From contig NZ_JABXKH010000059.1 of assembly GCF_017115105.1 (NCBI RefSeq), positions 41,969-105,968 of the forward strand: a stretch of 64,000 nt of DNA, written 5' to 3'. Of the stretch, positions 56,562 to 64,000 are shown piece after piece. This DNA comes from Nostoc sp. NMS2 (lineage in GTDB: Bacteria; Cyanobacteriota; Cyanobacteriia; Cyanobacteriales; Nostocaceae). Within the stretch, counting starts at the first letter, position 1. Every line of letters starts with the position of its first letter. The position numbers were made by a program, and so were the translations under genes. The notes under the pieces were generated by a model, which ran no database searches, was not told the origin of the DNA, and saw only the letters and a program-made list of their open reading frames with translations.

Positions 56562-59500
56562 CTAAATTGTCCGTTTTATCGGGATTTCTATCCAGAACTC
56601 ACAGCCTTTACCCGGTTCAGAAACACACTTGATATTACCGCCGTGTTTTTCCACAATAATTTGGTAACTAATAGATAACCCTAAGCCAGTACCTTGTCCA
56701 GGTTGTTTGGTAGTAAAGAAAGGTTCAAAAATGCGCGATCGCATCATCTCTGGAATCCCACAACCATTGTCAGCGATACAAATCCGAATAGTATTTTCTT
56801 CAATGACTTCTGTACGAATCAAAATTTTAGGATTATCAATTATTTTTCCTGCTTTTTCTGAGTTTTCCAGTGCATCGATCGCGTTGTTGAGAATATTCAT
56901 AAATACCTGATTCATCTGGGCTGCATAGCAGACTACTAGAGGCAATTCACCATATTGTTTAACTACCTCAATGGCAAAAGAATTAGTCTGTGATTGCAGT
57001 CGATGTTGTAAAATGAGCAACGTACTATTGATGCCTTCATGAAGATCAACGGGTTTTATTCCTGCTTCATCAAGTCGGGAAAAAATTCGTAACGACAAAA
57101 CTAGTTGAGAGATCCGCTCTGCCCCCATCTTCATTGAAATTAGAATTTTGGGCAAGTCATCACTAATAAAATCCAAATCCAGTACTGCTGCTTGCTTTTG
57201 AATTTCCCCTGTTGCCTTAGGATACTGTTTCTGATACAGGCGCAGTAATTTAAATAAATTTTCGGTATGTTCCTTAACATAAGTCATGTTGCCGTAAATA
57301 AAACTAATCGGGTTGTTAATTTCATGTGCTATACCAGCAACTAACTGCCCTAAACCTGCCATTTTTTCACTTTGAATCAACTGGCTCTGAGTGTCCTGTA
57401 ATTCTTTGAGAGTCTGGGTAATTTCTTCTTTTTGACGTTGAGTTTGTTCGAGTAATTCCGCTTGCTGAAGTCCTACCCCTAACTGAGTACCAATCTGCAT
57501 CAGCAAATCTACCTCATCTTCTTGCCAATCACGGGGTTTGATATTTTGATAAGCTGCTAATAATCCCCAGAGTTTCTCACCTTGAAAAATCGTCACAATG
57601 ATGTATGCCCTAGCCTGCATTAGCTCAATTAGGGCAATATAAGGAATAGAATAATCAGTGCTGTAAATATCCTTAATAACAAGAGTTTTAGCATTAGCAA
57701 AATCTCCGCCTTGGGTTTCTTGCAAGTAATTACTTGCGTAGGCGTAGCCCGTCGTAGACATCGCAGCTACAATTTTCTTTACTGGTGTCCAACCTTGGGC
57801 TAAAGACTCAGCAACAAATTCGCCACTCCAATCAGCCCGGAATCGATAGATTGTCACTCGATCAACTTCCAATAACCGCCGGACTTCTTCTGTGCTGGTG
57901 GCAAAGATGGTATGAATATCAAGAGACTGGCGAATTTTCTCCACTGTTGTGGCTAATGCTTTCTCTCTTTCGGCCGCTTTAGCAAGTTTTTGCGCCTGCA
58001 CCTGCATCTGTTTTAATGACTCGGCTTGCTGTAATGCTACTCCCAATTGAACGCCGACTTGCGCCAATAAGTTGATTTCCTCATCTTGCCAATAACGGGG
58101 CTGGGAGTTTTGATAAGCTACTAGCAATCCCCACAACTTCTCGCCCTGAGAAATTGGTACAAAAGCTTCATTCCGTGCATACTTACCCGCTTTCTTTTTT
58201 TGGACAAGAACGCCTTCTGTTACTGGCTGCGGCTTAACCATTGGTATCCAGCCATCAACAATGGAATCGGCGACAAACTCGCCACTCCAATCAGGATAAA
58301 AGCGGTAAATTGCAACTCGTTCCACTTCTAATAGCCGCCGGACTTCTTGAGTAGTGGTTTTAAAGATGGCTTCAATTTCCAAAGACTGACGAATTTTTTC
58401 TACGGTGTTCGCCAACGCCCTTTGTCTTTGGGCAGCTTTGCTGATCTCTGCTGCTTGGATTTGCATTTGTTGAATAAATTCTGCTTGCTGCAAAGCCACA
58501 CCTAATTGCGTGCCCACTTGGGTAAGCAAGTAAACCTCATCTTTTTGCCAATCACGGGTTCCAGAGTTCTGGTACACTGCTAGCAAGCCCCAGAGTTTCT
58601 GACCGTGGTAAATGGCAATGATTACATAAGCTCTTGCCTGATAAATTTCTAAAATTTTAATGTAGCAGTCGCTAAAGCCGGAATTGTAAATATCATTACA
58701 AATCCGGTATACTTCAGAACTGGTAAAGCTACCACCTTCGGTATCTTGTAAGTAGGTGTCAGCAATTGGGGGTTTAGCTAAATCTTTGGCGCTACATTCA
58801 CTGACATTTTCACTCAATTCCGGCCGATGCAATTGTTCATTGATGAGGGAAATCCAACCCTCTGCCACTGATTCAAACACGAATTCACCACTCCAATCGG
58901 GATTGAAGCGATAAATAGCCACGCGGTCAGCATTTAGCAGCTGCCTAAGTTCTCCGGTAGTTGTGTGGAAAATGCTTTTTAAGTCTAGAGACTGACGAAT
59001 TTTCTCAATAGTGATGGCTATGGTTTTCTGCCATTGGGCTGCTTTTTCTCTGGCTATTGCTTGTGCTAGCTGTGCCGATTGGAGTTTTACTTGTTCGAGG
59101 TAATCTGCTTGTTGCAAAGCAACTCCTAGATGTTCAGCAATGAGTTGCACAAACTCAATTTCTGATGCTTCCCATTGGCGAGGACTACTACACTGATGAA
59201 TACACAGCAATCCCCATAAATCTTTACCTTTCATCAAGGCGGCAGCTATATTGGCACGAACTTGGAATCTTTCTAGCATCTGGACGTGACAATCACTGAC
59301 ACTAGCTTCATATATATCAGCCATTACTTTGAGGCAACCGTGCTGATATAATTCTGCAAACTCCACAGCAAAGCAGTGGTCGTGCAGTTTAGCTGCTAGT
59401 ACCGAACCCCATTCTGCTCCCACATCTTCATAGATAAATTCTCCTTCCCATCCCAAATCGGGATAAAAACGAAACACACTAACCCGATCGCTTTTCAGAA

Positions 59501-59666
59501 GCTGACGAACTTCAGTGACTGTAATTTTGAAGATAGTTTCGATGTCTAGAGACTCACGGATGCGGGCAATAACTCCAGACAAGGCTTTTTGTTGCTCATT
59601 CTGACGCAGGGAGAATGTCACATCTGAATTTGGTTCTATGGGTTGAATAGTAGAGGAGTTTTCCAT
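56562..59666 (-). CDS. Four-GAF sensor histidine kinase with cyanobacteriochrome-like GAF1
   Basis: 1034 aa: GAF1 (about 35-185), GAF2 (220-395), GAF3 (425-548), GAF4 (575-738), then HisKA with H781 ([14 protein letters not shown]) and HATPase ([35 protein letters not shown]). GAF1 has DHCF (D96-F99, a DXCF-type motif) and [16 protein letters not shown] with C126-H127, the canonical bilin-binding Cys-His. GAF2 keeps the Cys but not the His (DCYIK), GAF3 lacks the region, GAF4 has neither. So it may be a light-sensing cyanobacteriochrome with one working chromophore site. A 29-bp dispersed repeat is inserted in frame in GAF4. Same strand as petN, downstream. Confidence 0.85.
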   Translation of the reverse strand: MENSSTIQPIEPNSDVTFSLRQNEQQKALSGVIARIRESLDIETIFKITVTEVRQLLKSDRVSVFRFYPDLGWEGEFIYEDVGAEWGSVLAAKLHDHCFAVEFAELYQHGCLKVMADIYEASVSDCHVQMLERFQVRANIAAALMKGKDLWGLLCIHQCSSPRQWEASEIEFVQLIAEHLGVALQQADYLEQVKLQSAQLAQAIAREKAAQWQKTIAITIEKIRQSLDLKSIFHTTTGELRQLLNADRVAIYRFNPDWSGEFVFESVAEGWISLINEQLHRPELSENVSECSAKDLAKPPIADTYLQDTEGGSFTSSEVYRICNDIYNSGFSDCYIKILEIYQARAYVIIAIYHGQKLWGLLAVYQNSGTRDWQKDEVYLLTQVGTQLGVALQQAEFIQQMQIQAAEISKAAQRQRALANTVEKIRQSLEIEAIFKTTTQEVRRLLEVERVAIYRFYPDWSGEFVADSIVDGWIPMVKPQPVTEGVLVQKKKAGKYARNEAFVPISQGEKLWGLLVAYQNSQPRYWQDEEINLLAQVGVQLGVALQQAESLKQMQVQAQKLAKAAEREKALATTVEKIRQSLDIHTIFATSTEEVRRLLEVDRVTIYRFRADWSGEFVAESLAQGWTPVKKIVAAMSTTGYAYASNYLQETQGGDFANAKTLVIKDIYSTDYSIPYIALIELMQARAYIIVTIFQGEKLWGLLAAYQNIKPRDWQEDEVDLLMQIGTQLGVGLQQAELLEQTQRQKEEITQTLKELQDTQSQLIQSEKMAGLGQLVAGIAHEINNPISFIYGNMTYVKEHTENLFKLLRLYQKQYPKATGEIQKQAAVLDLDFISDDLPKILISMKMGAERISQLVLSLRIFSRLDEAGIKPVDLHEGINSTLLILQHRLQSQTNSFAIEVVKQYGELPLVVCYAAQMNQVFMNILNNAIDALENSEKAGKIIDNPKILIRTEVIEENTIRICIADNGCGIPEMMRSRIFEPFFTTKQPGQGTGLGLSISYQIIVEKHGGNIKCVSEPGKGCEFWIEIPIKRTI
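57736..57764. repeat. Small dispersed repeat inside the GAF kinase gene
   Basis: GCGTAGGCGTAGCCCGTCGT and AGACATCGC, the inverse of 23182-23209. On the coding strand it gives [11 protein letters not shown] (about residues 635-645), residues absent from the other GAF repeats of the protein. Confidence 0.85.
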
Positions 59667-59762
59667 TCCCAGTGGGACTTTAAATATTGAAAATCTTCTA
59701 TCTCATGATTCCCGTTGCGATCGCAAAGGTAACAGTTATTTCCTTAGAATGCCAAAAAACAA

Positions 59763-59793
59763 TGTAGGGACACGATATTATCGTGTCCCTACA
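59763..59793 (-). terminator. Inverted repeat, likely terminator of the petN unit
   Basis: TGTAGGGACACGATA and TATCGTGTCCCTACA-type arms pair perfectly around a TTA centre. Read on the minus strand it is followed by TTGTTTTTTGG. It lies after the 53-aa gene and before the GAF kinase. It may also be a MITE-type palindrome. Confidence 0.65.
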
Positions 59794-59818
59794 AGAACAT
59801 TTTTCAACCACGAAAAAA

Positions 59819-59980
59819 TTATCGCCGCTTGGGAGTGGCGCTGCGGCTGGTGCGTTTCTCTTCATCTCGGCGACGGCGATCGCGCCAATCTGCCACGGTT
59901 AAATAACCAATACCACCAGTGACTACTACGAGCAGCACTATGGCTACTAAAGTTAAAATACTCAAAAATGGACTTTCCAC
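59819..59980 (-). CDS. Small single-TM protein downstream of petN, 53 aa
   Basis: It starts at GTG (59978-59980) with GAGGCATT upstream: MESPFLSILTLVAIVLLVVV, TGGIGYLTVADWRDRRRRDE and a basic tail. One transmembrane helix is followed by an Arg-rich cytosolic/stromal end. The gene begins 7 bp after the petN stop, so it is co-transcribed with petN. I cannot name it; it may help assemble or stabilise the cytochrome b6f complex, which is only an inference from location. Confidence 0.75.
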   Translation of the reverse strand: MESPFLSILTLVAIVLLVVVTGGIGYLTVADWRDRRRRDEEKRTSRSATPKRR

Positions 59981-59987
59981 AATGCCT

Positions 59988-60077
59988 CTACAGTCCGTTA
60001 CGTCCCCAAACTACCATTGCAATTGACCAAGTGAACACAACTAACAGCGCTACCCAACCTAGTGTCAAAATCTCCAT
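59988..60077 (-). CDS. petN: Cytochrome b6-f complex subunit PetN
   Basis: A 29-codon gene: [20 protein letters not shown], then MVVWGRNGL, which is the PetN (subunit VIII) sequence. It is a single-helix thylakoid protein required for cytochrome b6f stability and electron transfer between the photosystems. The start is ATG at 60075-60077. Confidence 0.97.
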   Translation of the reverse strand: MEILTLGWVALLVVFTWSIAMVVWGRNGL

Positions 60078-60521
60078 AGTCCCGCTTTTCAAATAATTAC
60101 AACAGGTTTCTAATATTTATCATACAGGGATTGGGCAGGCTGAGATTTTTTTTATAAATTACATTGTAACTTGGGCGGGCGATGTCTACGATGGGCTATT
60201 CGGCATCGCAAAGGACACATCACCTTTCTTGGTAAACTAGTACCGCAAGGCGTAATTCGTAATTCGTAATTCGTAATTCGTAATAGAGCCTCCGGCACGC
60301 TCCGCGGTTTTCATGCCCAAAGGGCTGTACGTAATTCGTAATTACCATTGTGTAAGGGTTTTAGACATTTTATAAGAGTGGCTTATTTACTTGTTCTGTA
60401 CTAGTACTTCAAGCATTAATAAAAATGAATGTAAAAAAATAGCGATCGCGCTTTCCCACTTGAAAGTTTGGGAATACTAGGGTTACGGGTATATATTCCA
60501 AATCTAGCAACCCCTAGTATC
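60078..60521. repeat. Spacer with STRR heptamers and dispersed repeats, 444 bp
   Basis: (AATTCGT)n repeats at 60251-60284, a small repeat (GAGCCTCCGGCACGCTCCGC) after it, and 60330-60375 (GTAATTCGTAATTACCATTG, GTAAGGGTTTTAGACATTTT) which matches the reverse complement of 24757-24815. GATGTCTACGATGGGCTATT at 60182 is a diverged small repeat. Promoters for petN and the ethylene-receptor-like gene must lie here. Confidence 0.7.
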
Positions 60522-62408
60522 ATGCCAACATTTTTCAACTATCCTTTCCACTCCAACGGTTTTATTCCCCACGGACATTGTTATCTCTGGCAAACTGGAT
60601 TAGTTTGGCTCCACATTATTTCTGATGCCACGATCGCTCTGGCATATTATTCTATTCCCTTCCTACTGATTTACTTTATTTCCAAGCGCAAAGACGTGCC
60701 TTTTAATGGAGTTTTTTTGTTATTTGGTGCTTTTATCATTGCCTGTGGTACTGGACACTTAATGGATATTTGGACGCTTTGGTATCCAGACTATTGGATT
60801 GCAGGTGGTCTGAAAGCTTTAACTGCCATTATTTCTATATACACGGCATTTGCGTTATTTTATCTCATGCCTCAAGCTCTGACACTACCCAGCCCAGCGC
60901 AGTTAGAAGCGATTAATCAAGTCCTTTCAACAGAAATTGTCGAGCGCAAACGCATTGAGAAAGAACTACGCCTTGCAGAAGAAGTCGCTCAAAACTCCAG
61001 CCAAGCCAAGAGTGAATTTCTCGCTAATATGAGTCATGAACTACGCACACCTCTTAACGGCATCCTGGGCTATACACAAATTCTCCAACGCACAGAATCT
61101 TTAAGTGAAAAAGGACGCAAAGGACTCAGCATTATTTATCAATGTGGTTCTCATCTTTTAACCTTAATTAATGATGTTCTGGATCTCTCCAAGATCGAAG
61201 CCCGGAAGTTGGAATTGTATCCTGTTGATTTCTACTTGCCTGCCTTTATAGATAGCGTGACTGAAATTTGCCGCATCAGGGCAGAACAAAAAGTCATCGC
61301 ATTTCACATTGAACTCGATCCTAATTTACCAACGGGTATTCATGCTGATGAAAAACGCTTGCGGCAAGTACTGATTAACTTACTTAGTAATGCCATGAAA
61401 TTTACTCATCAAGGCAGTGTCACTTTCAAAGCTCAGGTTATCGATCAAGAATCAACTGCTAATGGAAAAACTAACTACAAAATTCGCTTTGAGGTAGTAG
61501 ATACTGGCACTGGTATAACCCCTGACCAAGCTGAGAAAATCTTCCAGCCCTTTGAGCAAGTAGGGAGTCAGAAACGACAATCTGAAGGTACAGGCTTAGG
61601 ATTAGCAATCAGCCAAAAAATTGTTTTGTTGATGGGTGGTCAAATTCAGGTGCAAAGTGAATTTGGCAAAGGTAGCACTTTCTGGTTTGAGGCAAAATTA
61701 TCAGAATCTAAAGACTGGGCAAAGGTTTCTAGAGTAGTTGAGCAGGGAACTATTATTGGTTATCAAGGACAAAAGCGTACCATTTTAATTGCGGATGATA
61801 AATGGGAAAACCGATCGGTAATTGTAAATTTACTAGAGCCGATTGGGTTTACTGTTGTAGAAGCTAATAATGGTCAGGAAGGATGGGTACAGTCTATAGC
61901 TCACAAACCAGACATGATTATCACTGATTTGGTGATGCCGATATTGGATGGATTTGAGTTGATCGAACGTTTGCGTCAGTCTGGGGCATTTAAAGAGATT
62001 CCGATTATTGCTTCGTCAGCAAGTGTGTTTGCAGCCGACCAGCACAAGAGTATTGATGTAGGTGCAGATGCCTTTTTACCAAAGCCGATAGAAGCTGAAA
62101 ATCTACTGGAAATGCTTCGACAGTTTTTGCAACTAGAATGGGTTTTTGAGGTTAAGGCAGACACGCTCAAAAAAATATCTAAAGATGGTTTGAATTCACA
62201 AAATGAGATGATTCATCCTAGTAAAGAGGTTTTGCAAGAGTTACTCGAACTAGCACAAGATGGCGATATTCAAAATATTTTAGAACTAGCTGAACAACTT
62301 TCTGCATCTGATGAACAGCTAAACATTTTTTTTCAGCAACTCATGCAGCTTGCTAGTAATTTCCAACTCAAGCGTTTGGAAACTTTTATTGAACAATACA
62401 TCAATTAA
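60522..62408 (+). CDS. Ethylene receptor-like hybrid histidine kinase
   Basis: 628 aa from ATG at 60522 (MPTFFNYPFH); the longer frame from 60468 has no better support. The N-terminal three-helix domain matches plant/cyanobacterial ethylene-binding domains: HIISDATIALAYYSIPFLLI and FGAFIIACGTGHLMDIWTLW, with D35, Y42, P46, C75 and H79 in the positions needed for the copper-ethylene site. It continues with HisKA (NMSHELRTPLNGI, H172), HATPase (DTGTGI, GTGLGLAIS), a receiver (D469 in ITDLVMPILDGFEL) and a helical C-terminal region. It has no GAF domain, unlike Slr1212/ETR1. The next gene is 30 bp downstream. Confidence 0.88.
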   Translation: MPTFFNYPFHSNGFIPHGHCYLWQTGLVWLHIISDATIALAYYSIPFLLIYFISKRKDVPFNGVFLLFGAFIIACGTGHLMDIWTLWYPDYWIAGGLKALTAIISIYTAFALFYLMPQALTLPSPAQLEAINQVLSTEIVERKRIEKELRLAEEVAQNSSQAKSEFLANMSHELRTPLNGILGYTQILQRTESLSEKGRKGLSIIYQCGSHLLTLINDVLDLSKIEARKLELYPVDFYLPAFIDSVTEICRIRAEQKVIAFHIELDPNLPTGIHADEKRLRQVLINLLSNAMKFTHQGSVTFKAQVIDQESTANGKTNYKIRFEVVDTGTGITPDQAEKIFQPFEQVGSQKRQSEGTGLGLAISQKIVLLMGGQIQVQSEFGKGSTFWFEAKLSESKDWAKVSRVVEQGTIIGYQGQKRTILIADDKWENRSVIVNLLEPIGFTVVEANNGQEGWVQSIAHKPDMIITDLVMPILDGFELIERLRQSGAFKEIPIIASSASVFAADQHKSIDVGADAFLPKPIEAENLLEMLRQFLQLEWVFEVKADTLKKISKDGLNSQNEMIHPSKEVLQELLELAQDGDIQNILELAEQLSASDEQLNIFFQQLMQLASNFQLKRLETFIEQYIN

Positions 62409-62438
62409 TTTCAGTTAAATTCCCATTTTCAATTCATC

Positions 62439-63704
62439 ATGATCAAACCCCCAAATAACGGATTTATTTTAATTGTGGATGATAATCCGACAAATTTATC
62501 TGTCCTGTGTGCAGCACTTACTAGCGAGGGTTTTCGTTTCCGCGTTGCAGTCGATGGAGAAACTGCGATCGCTCAGGCTGAACGCAATCAACCAGAGTTG
62601 ATTTTGCTGGATGTCCAAATGCCCGGTATTGATGGATTTGAAACTTGTCGTCGTCTCAAAGCCAATCCTGTCACCCAAAATATTCCGATTATTTTCACCA
62701 CCGCCTTAGCGGATACGGAAAGCAAAACGAAGGGATTTTCTCTTGGCGCGGTAGATTATATCCCTAAACCGTTTGCACAAGAGGAAGTCATTGCTAGAGT
62801 GCGCGTACATTTAGAACTCAAACAATTGACTGAATCTTTGGAACAACAAGTTAGCGATCGCACCAAGGCTTTGCAACAAGCCCAAGTCCAACTGGTACAA
62901 CAAGAAAAACTATCAACACTCGGAGAGTTAATCGCTGGTATTGGTCATGAAATCAACAACCCCATCAGTTTTATTTCCAGCAACATTCCACCCTTGAAAG
63001 AATATATTGCAGGAGTAACCGAATTACTCCTACTGTATGAACAAGAGTATCCCAATCCAACAGTTAAAATTAACACTGCTATTGAGGACTTGGATCTGAA
63101 TTTCGTTCTCGAAGATATGGGAAAAATTGTGAACTCACTTCAGCTAGGAAGTGAACGAATTCAGAACCTTTCTAATTCACTCCGTAACTTCTCTCGCTCA
63201 GATAGTGATGCAAAAATACCTGCCGATTTGCACCAAGGACTAGATAGTACACTAATGATTTTGCAACATCGCCTCAAGGCTAATGGCGAGCGTCCTGGTA
63301 TTGAAGTTATTAAAAGTTATGGTGTATTACCAGAAGTAAATTGCTATTTAGGGCAGATGAATCAAGTATTTATGAACATTCTGGCAAATGCAATTGATGC
63401 TCTTGATGAAGCTATAATGGCAGGCAAAATGAGCAATCTAATTGCTCAGATTAAAATTGCCACAGAAATAGATTCTGAAAAATTGGTTGTAATTCGGATT
63501 GCTGACAATGGAATTGGTATTCCTGAACGGCTGAAAAAACACTTGTTTGAGCCGTTGTTTACTACAAAAAACGTTGGTAAAGGCACTGGACTTGGCTTGT
63601 CGATCGCTTATGAAATAGTTGTAGAGAAACACAAAGGTATATTAGATGTAAATTCTCAACCAGGTATAGGAACCGAGTTTATCATCAAAATTCCCATACA
63701 ATAG
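62439..63704 (+). CDS. Response regulator - histidine kinase hybrid
   Basis: 421 aa. An N-terminal receiver (LIVDDNPTNL, D58 in LILLDVQMPGIDGF, K110 in YIPKPF) is joined by a coiled coil to HisKA ([20 protein letters not shown]170) and HATPase ([37 protein letters not shown]). The kinase half is clearly paralogous to that of the four-GAF kinase at 56562. It probably receives phosphate from the upstream ethylene-receptor-like kinase, since only 30 bp separate the genes, and passes a signal on to an unseen partner. Confidence 0.9.
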   Translation: MIKPPNNGFILIVDDNPTNLSVLCAALTSEGFRFRVAVDGETAIAQAERNQPELILLDVQMPGIDGFETCRRLKANPVTQNIPIIFTTALADTESKTKGFSLGAVDYIPKPFAQEEVIARVRVHLELKQLTESLEQQVSDRTKALQQAQVQLVQQEKLSTLGELIAGIGHEINNPISFISSNIPPLKEYIAGVTELLLLYEQEYPNPTVKINTAIEDLDLNFVLEDMGKIVNSLQLGSERIQNLSNSLRNFSRSDSDAKIPADLHQGLDSTLMILQHRLKANGERPGIEVIKSYGVLPEVNCYLGQMNQVFMNILANAIDALDEAIMAGKMSNLIAQIKIATEIDSEKLVVIRIADNGIGIPERLKKHLFEPLFTTKNVGKGTGLGLSIAYEIVVEKHKGILDVNSQPGIGTEFIIKIPIQ

Positions 63705-63798
63705 CAGCATTTAATTAATTACAAAGTTAGTCTAGGATTTATCATACTGGAAATCAGGAAAAATTTTCCCAATAGCCAATCCCTAATTTCTATATAGA

Positions 63799-63924
63799 GT
63801 GAACCCAACTTTAGATCCTCAATTAATGGCAGAACGCATAGAATCTCTAAAGGCTGGAATAGTTGGAGGTTTATCTGTGTGTTTTGCTTTTGTACTTTTC
63901 AGTCTCTTGAATACTCAGGGTTAG
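63799..63924 (+). CDS. Short membrane protein, probably truncated, 41 aa
   Basis: GTG start (or ATG at codon 10): VNPTLDPQLMAERIESLKAG, then IVGGLSVCFAFVLFSLLNTQ. One membrane helix. The sequence looks like the start of a longer multi-helix cyanobacterial protein that continues past LLNT; here a stop follows at once, so the gene may be truncated. Function unknown. Confidence 0.45.
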   Translation: MNPTLDPQLMAERIESLKAGIVGGLSVCFAFVLFSLLNTQG

Positions 63925-63954
63925 CGCGTCTCAAACCCTATTGACAGAGGGATT

Positions 63955-64000
63955 ATGGCAGAGGGTCTGAGTTTGGGAGAGCCGCAGCCAAAACAGAAAC
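63955..64000 (+). CDS. Possible gene start at window edge
   Basis: ATG after a good ribosome site (AGAGGGATT) reads MAEGLSLGEPQPKQK and runs off the edge. Too little is visible to name it. Confidence 0.3.
   Translation, partial: MAEGLSLGEPQPKQK

Overview
The window is chromosomal DNA of a filamentous cyanobacterium, most likely Nostoc or a close Nostocales relative. The octamer GCGATCGC (HIP1) is everywhere. Short tandem repeats such as (AATTCGT)n and small dispersed repeats lie between and inside genes. The gene set includes petN, chlM, ycf46, a carotenoid desaturase, a cyanobacterial-type pntA1/pntA2/pntB operon and an ethylene-receptor-like kinase. No tRNA, rRNA, CRISPR array or complete insertion sequence was seen.

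Layout. 0-5 kb: the end of a DUF62 SAM hydrolase-like gene, a 51-aa protein, a divergent metal-efflux MFS / CsoR-RcnR repressor pair, then a SUKH-like gene, a frameshifted azoreductase and an ECF41 sigma factor. 5-10 kb: Uma2 nuclease, aspS, a hicB with a dead hicA, a restriction-type nuclease and a 21-bp minisatellite. 10-28 kb: metabolism and envelope genes (CrtD-type desaturase, saccharopine-dehydrogenase-like enzyme, Na+/H+ antiporter, two glycosyltransferases, a beta-propeller protein, aspartoacylase, AGE epimerase, chlM). 28-45 kb: an accessory region with DUF433/DUF5615/DUF4288, two NLR-type STAND ATPase loci, sbcC, peptidoglycan-binding and SH3 proteins, and ycf46. 44.5-48 kb: the housekeeping cluster rpmH-rnpA-PH-yidC-khpB-yceD (minus strand). 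49-52.4 kb: proton-translocating transhydrogenase. 52.5-56.5 kb: pentapeptide protein, a PIN toxin-antitoxin cassette and DUF29. 56.5-63.7 kb: petN with a 53-aa partner, flanked by three large sensor kinases. 63.8-64 kb: two incomplete genes.

The most interesting system is a pair of NLR loci. At 29,996-33,737 a small helical protein ends in a motif that aligns without gaps over 27 residues with the N-terminus of the downstream NB-TPR protein (core KQVG / TQVG). At 41,861-44,404 another small helical protein and a NACHT ATPase with glycine-rich membrane segments share a second 27-residue motif (core QVGQA / QIGQA). This is the layout of bacterial amyloid signalling (BASS, RHIM-like), in which an activated NLR templates a neighbouring cell-death effector. 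Locus 1 appears frameshifted; locus 2 looks intact. A third relative of these small proteins lies at 10,032 beside a 21-bp minisatellite, and locus 1 carries a different 21-bp minisatellite.

The window also shows how small repeats reshape genes: in-frame insertions in an epimerase and a sensor kinase, C-termini supplied by repeats (crtD, ycf46), a toxin broken by a repeat, and a 173-bp tandem duplication across the 3' end of sbcC.
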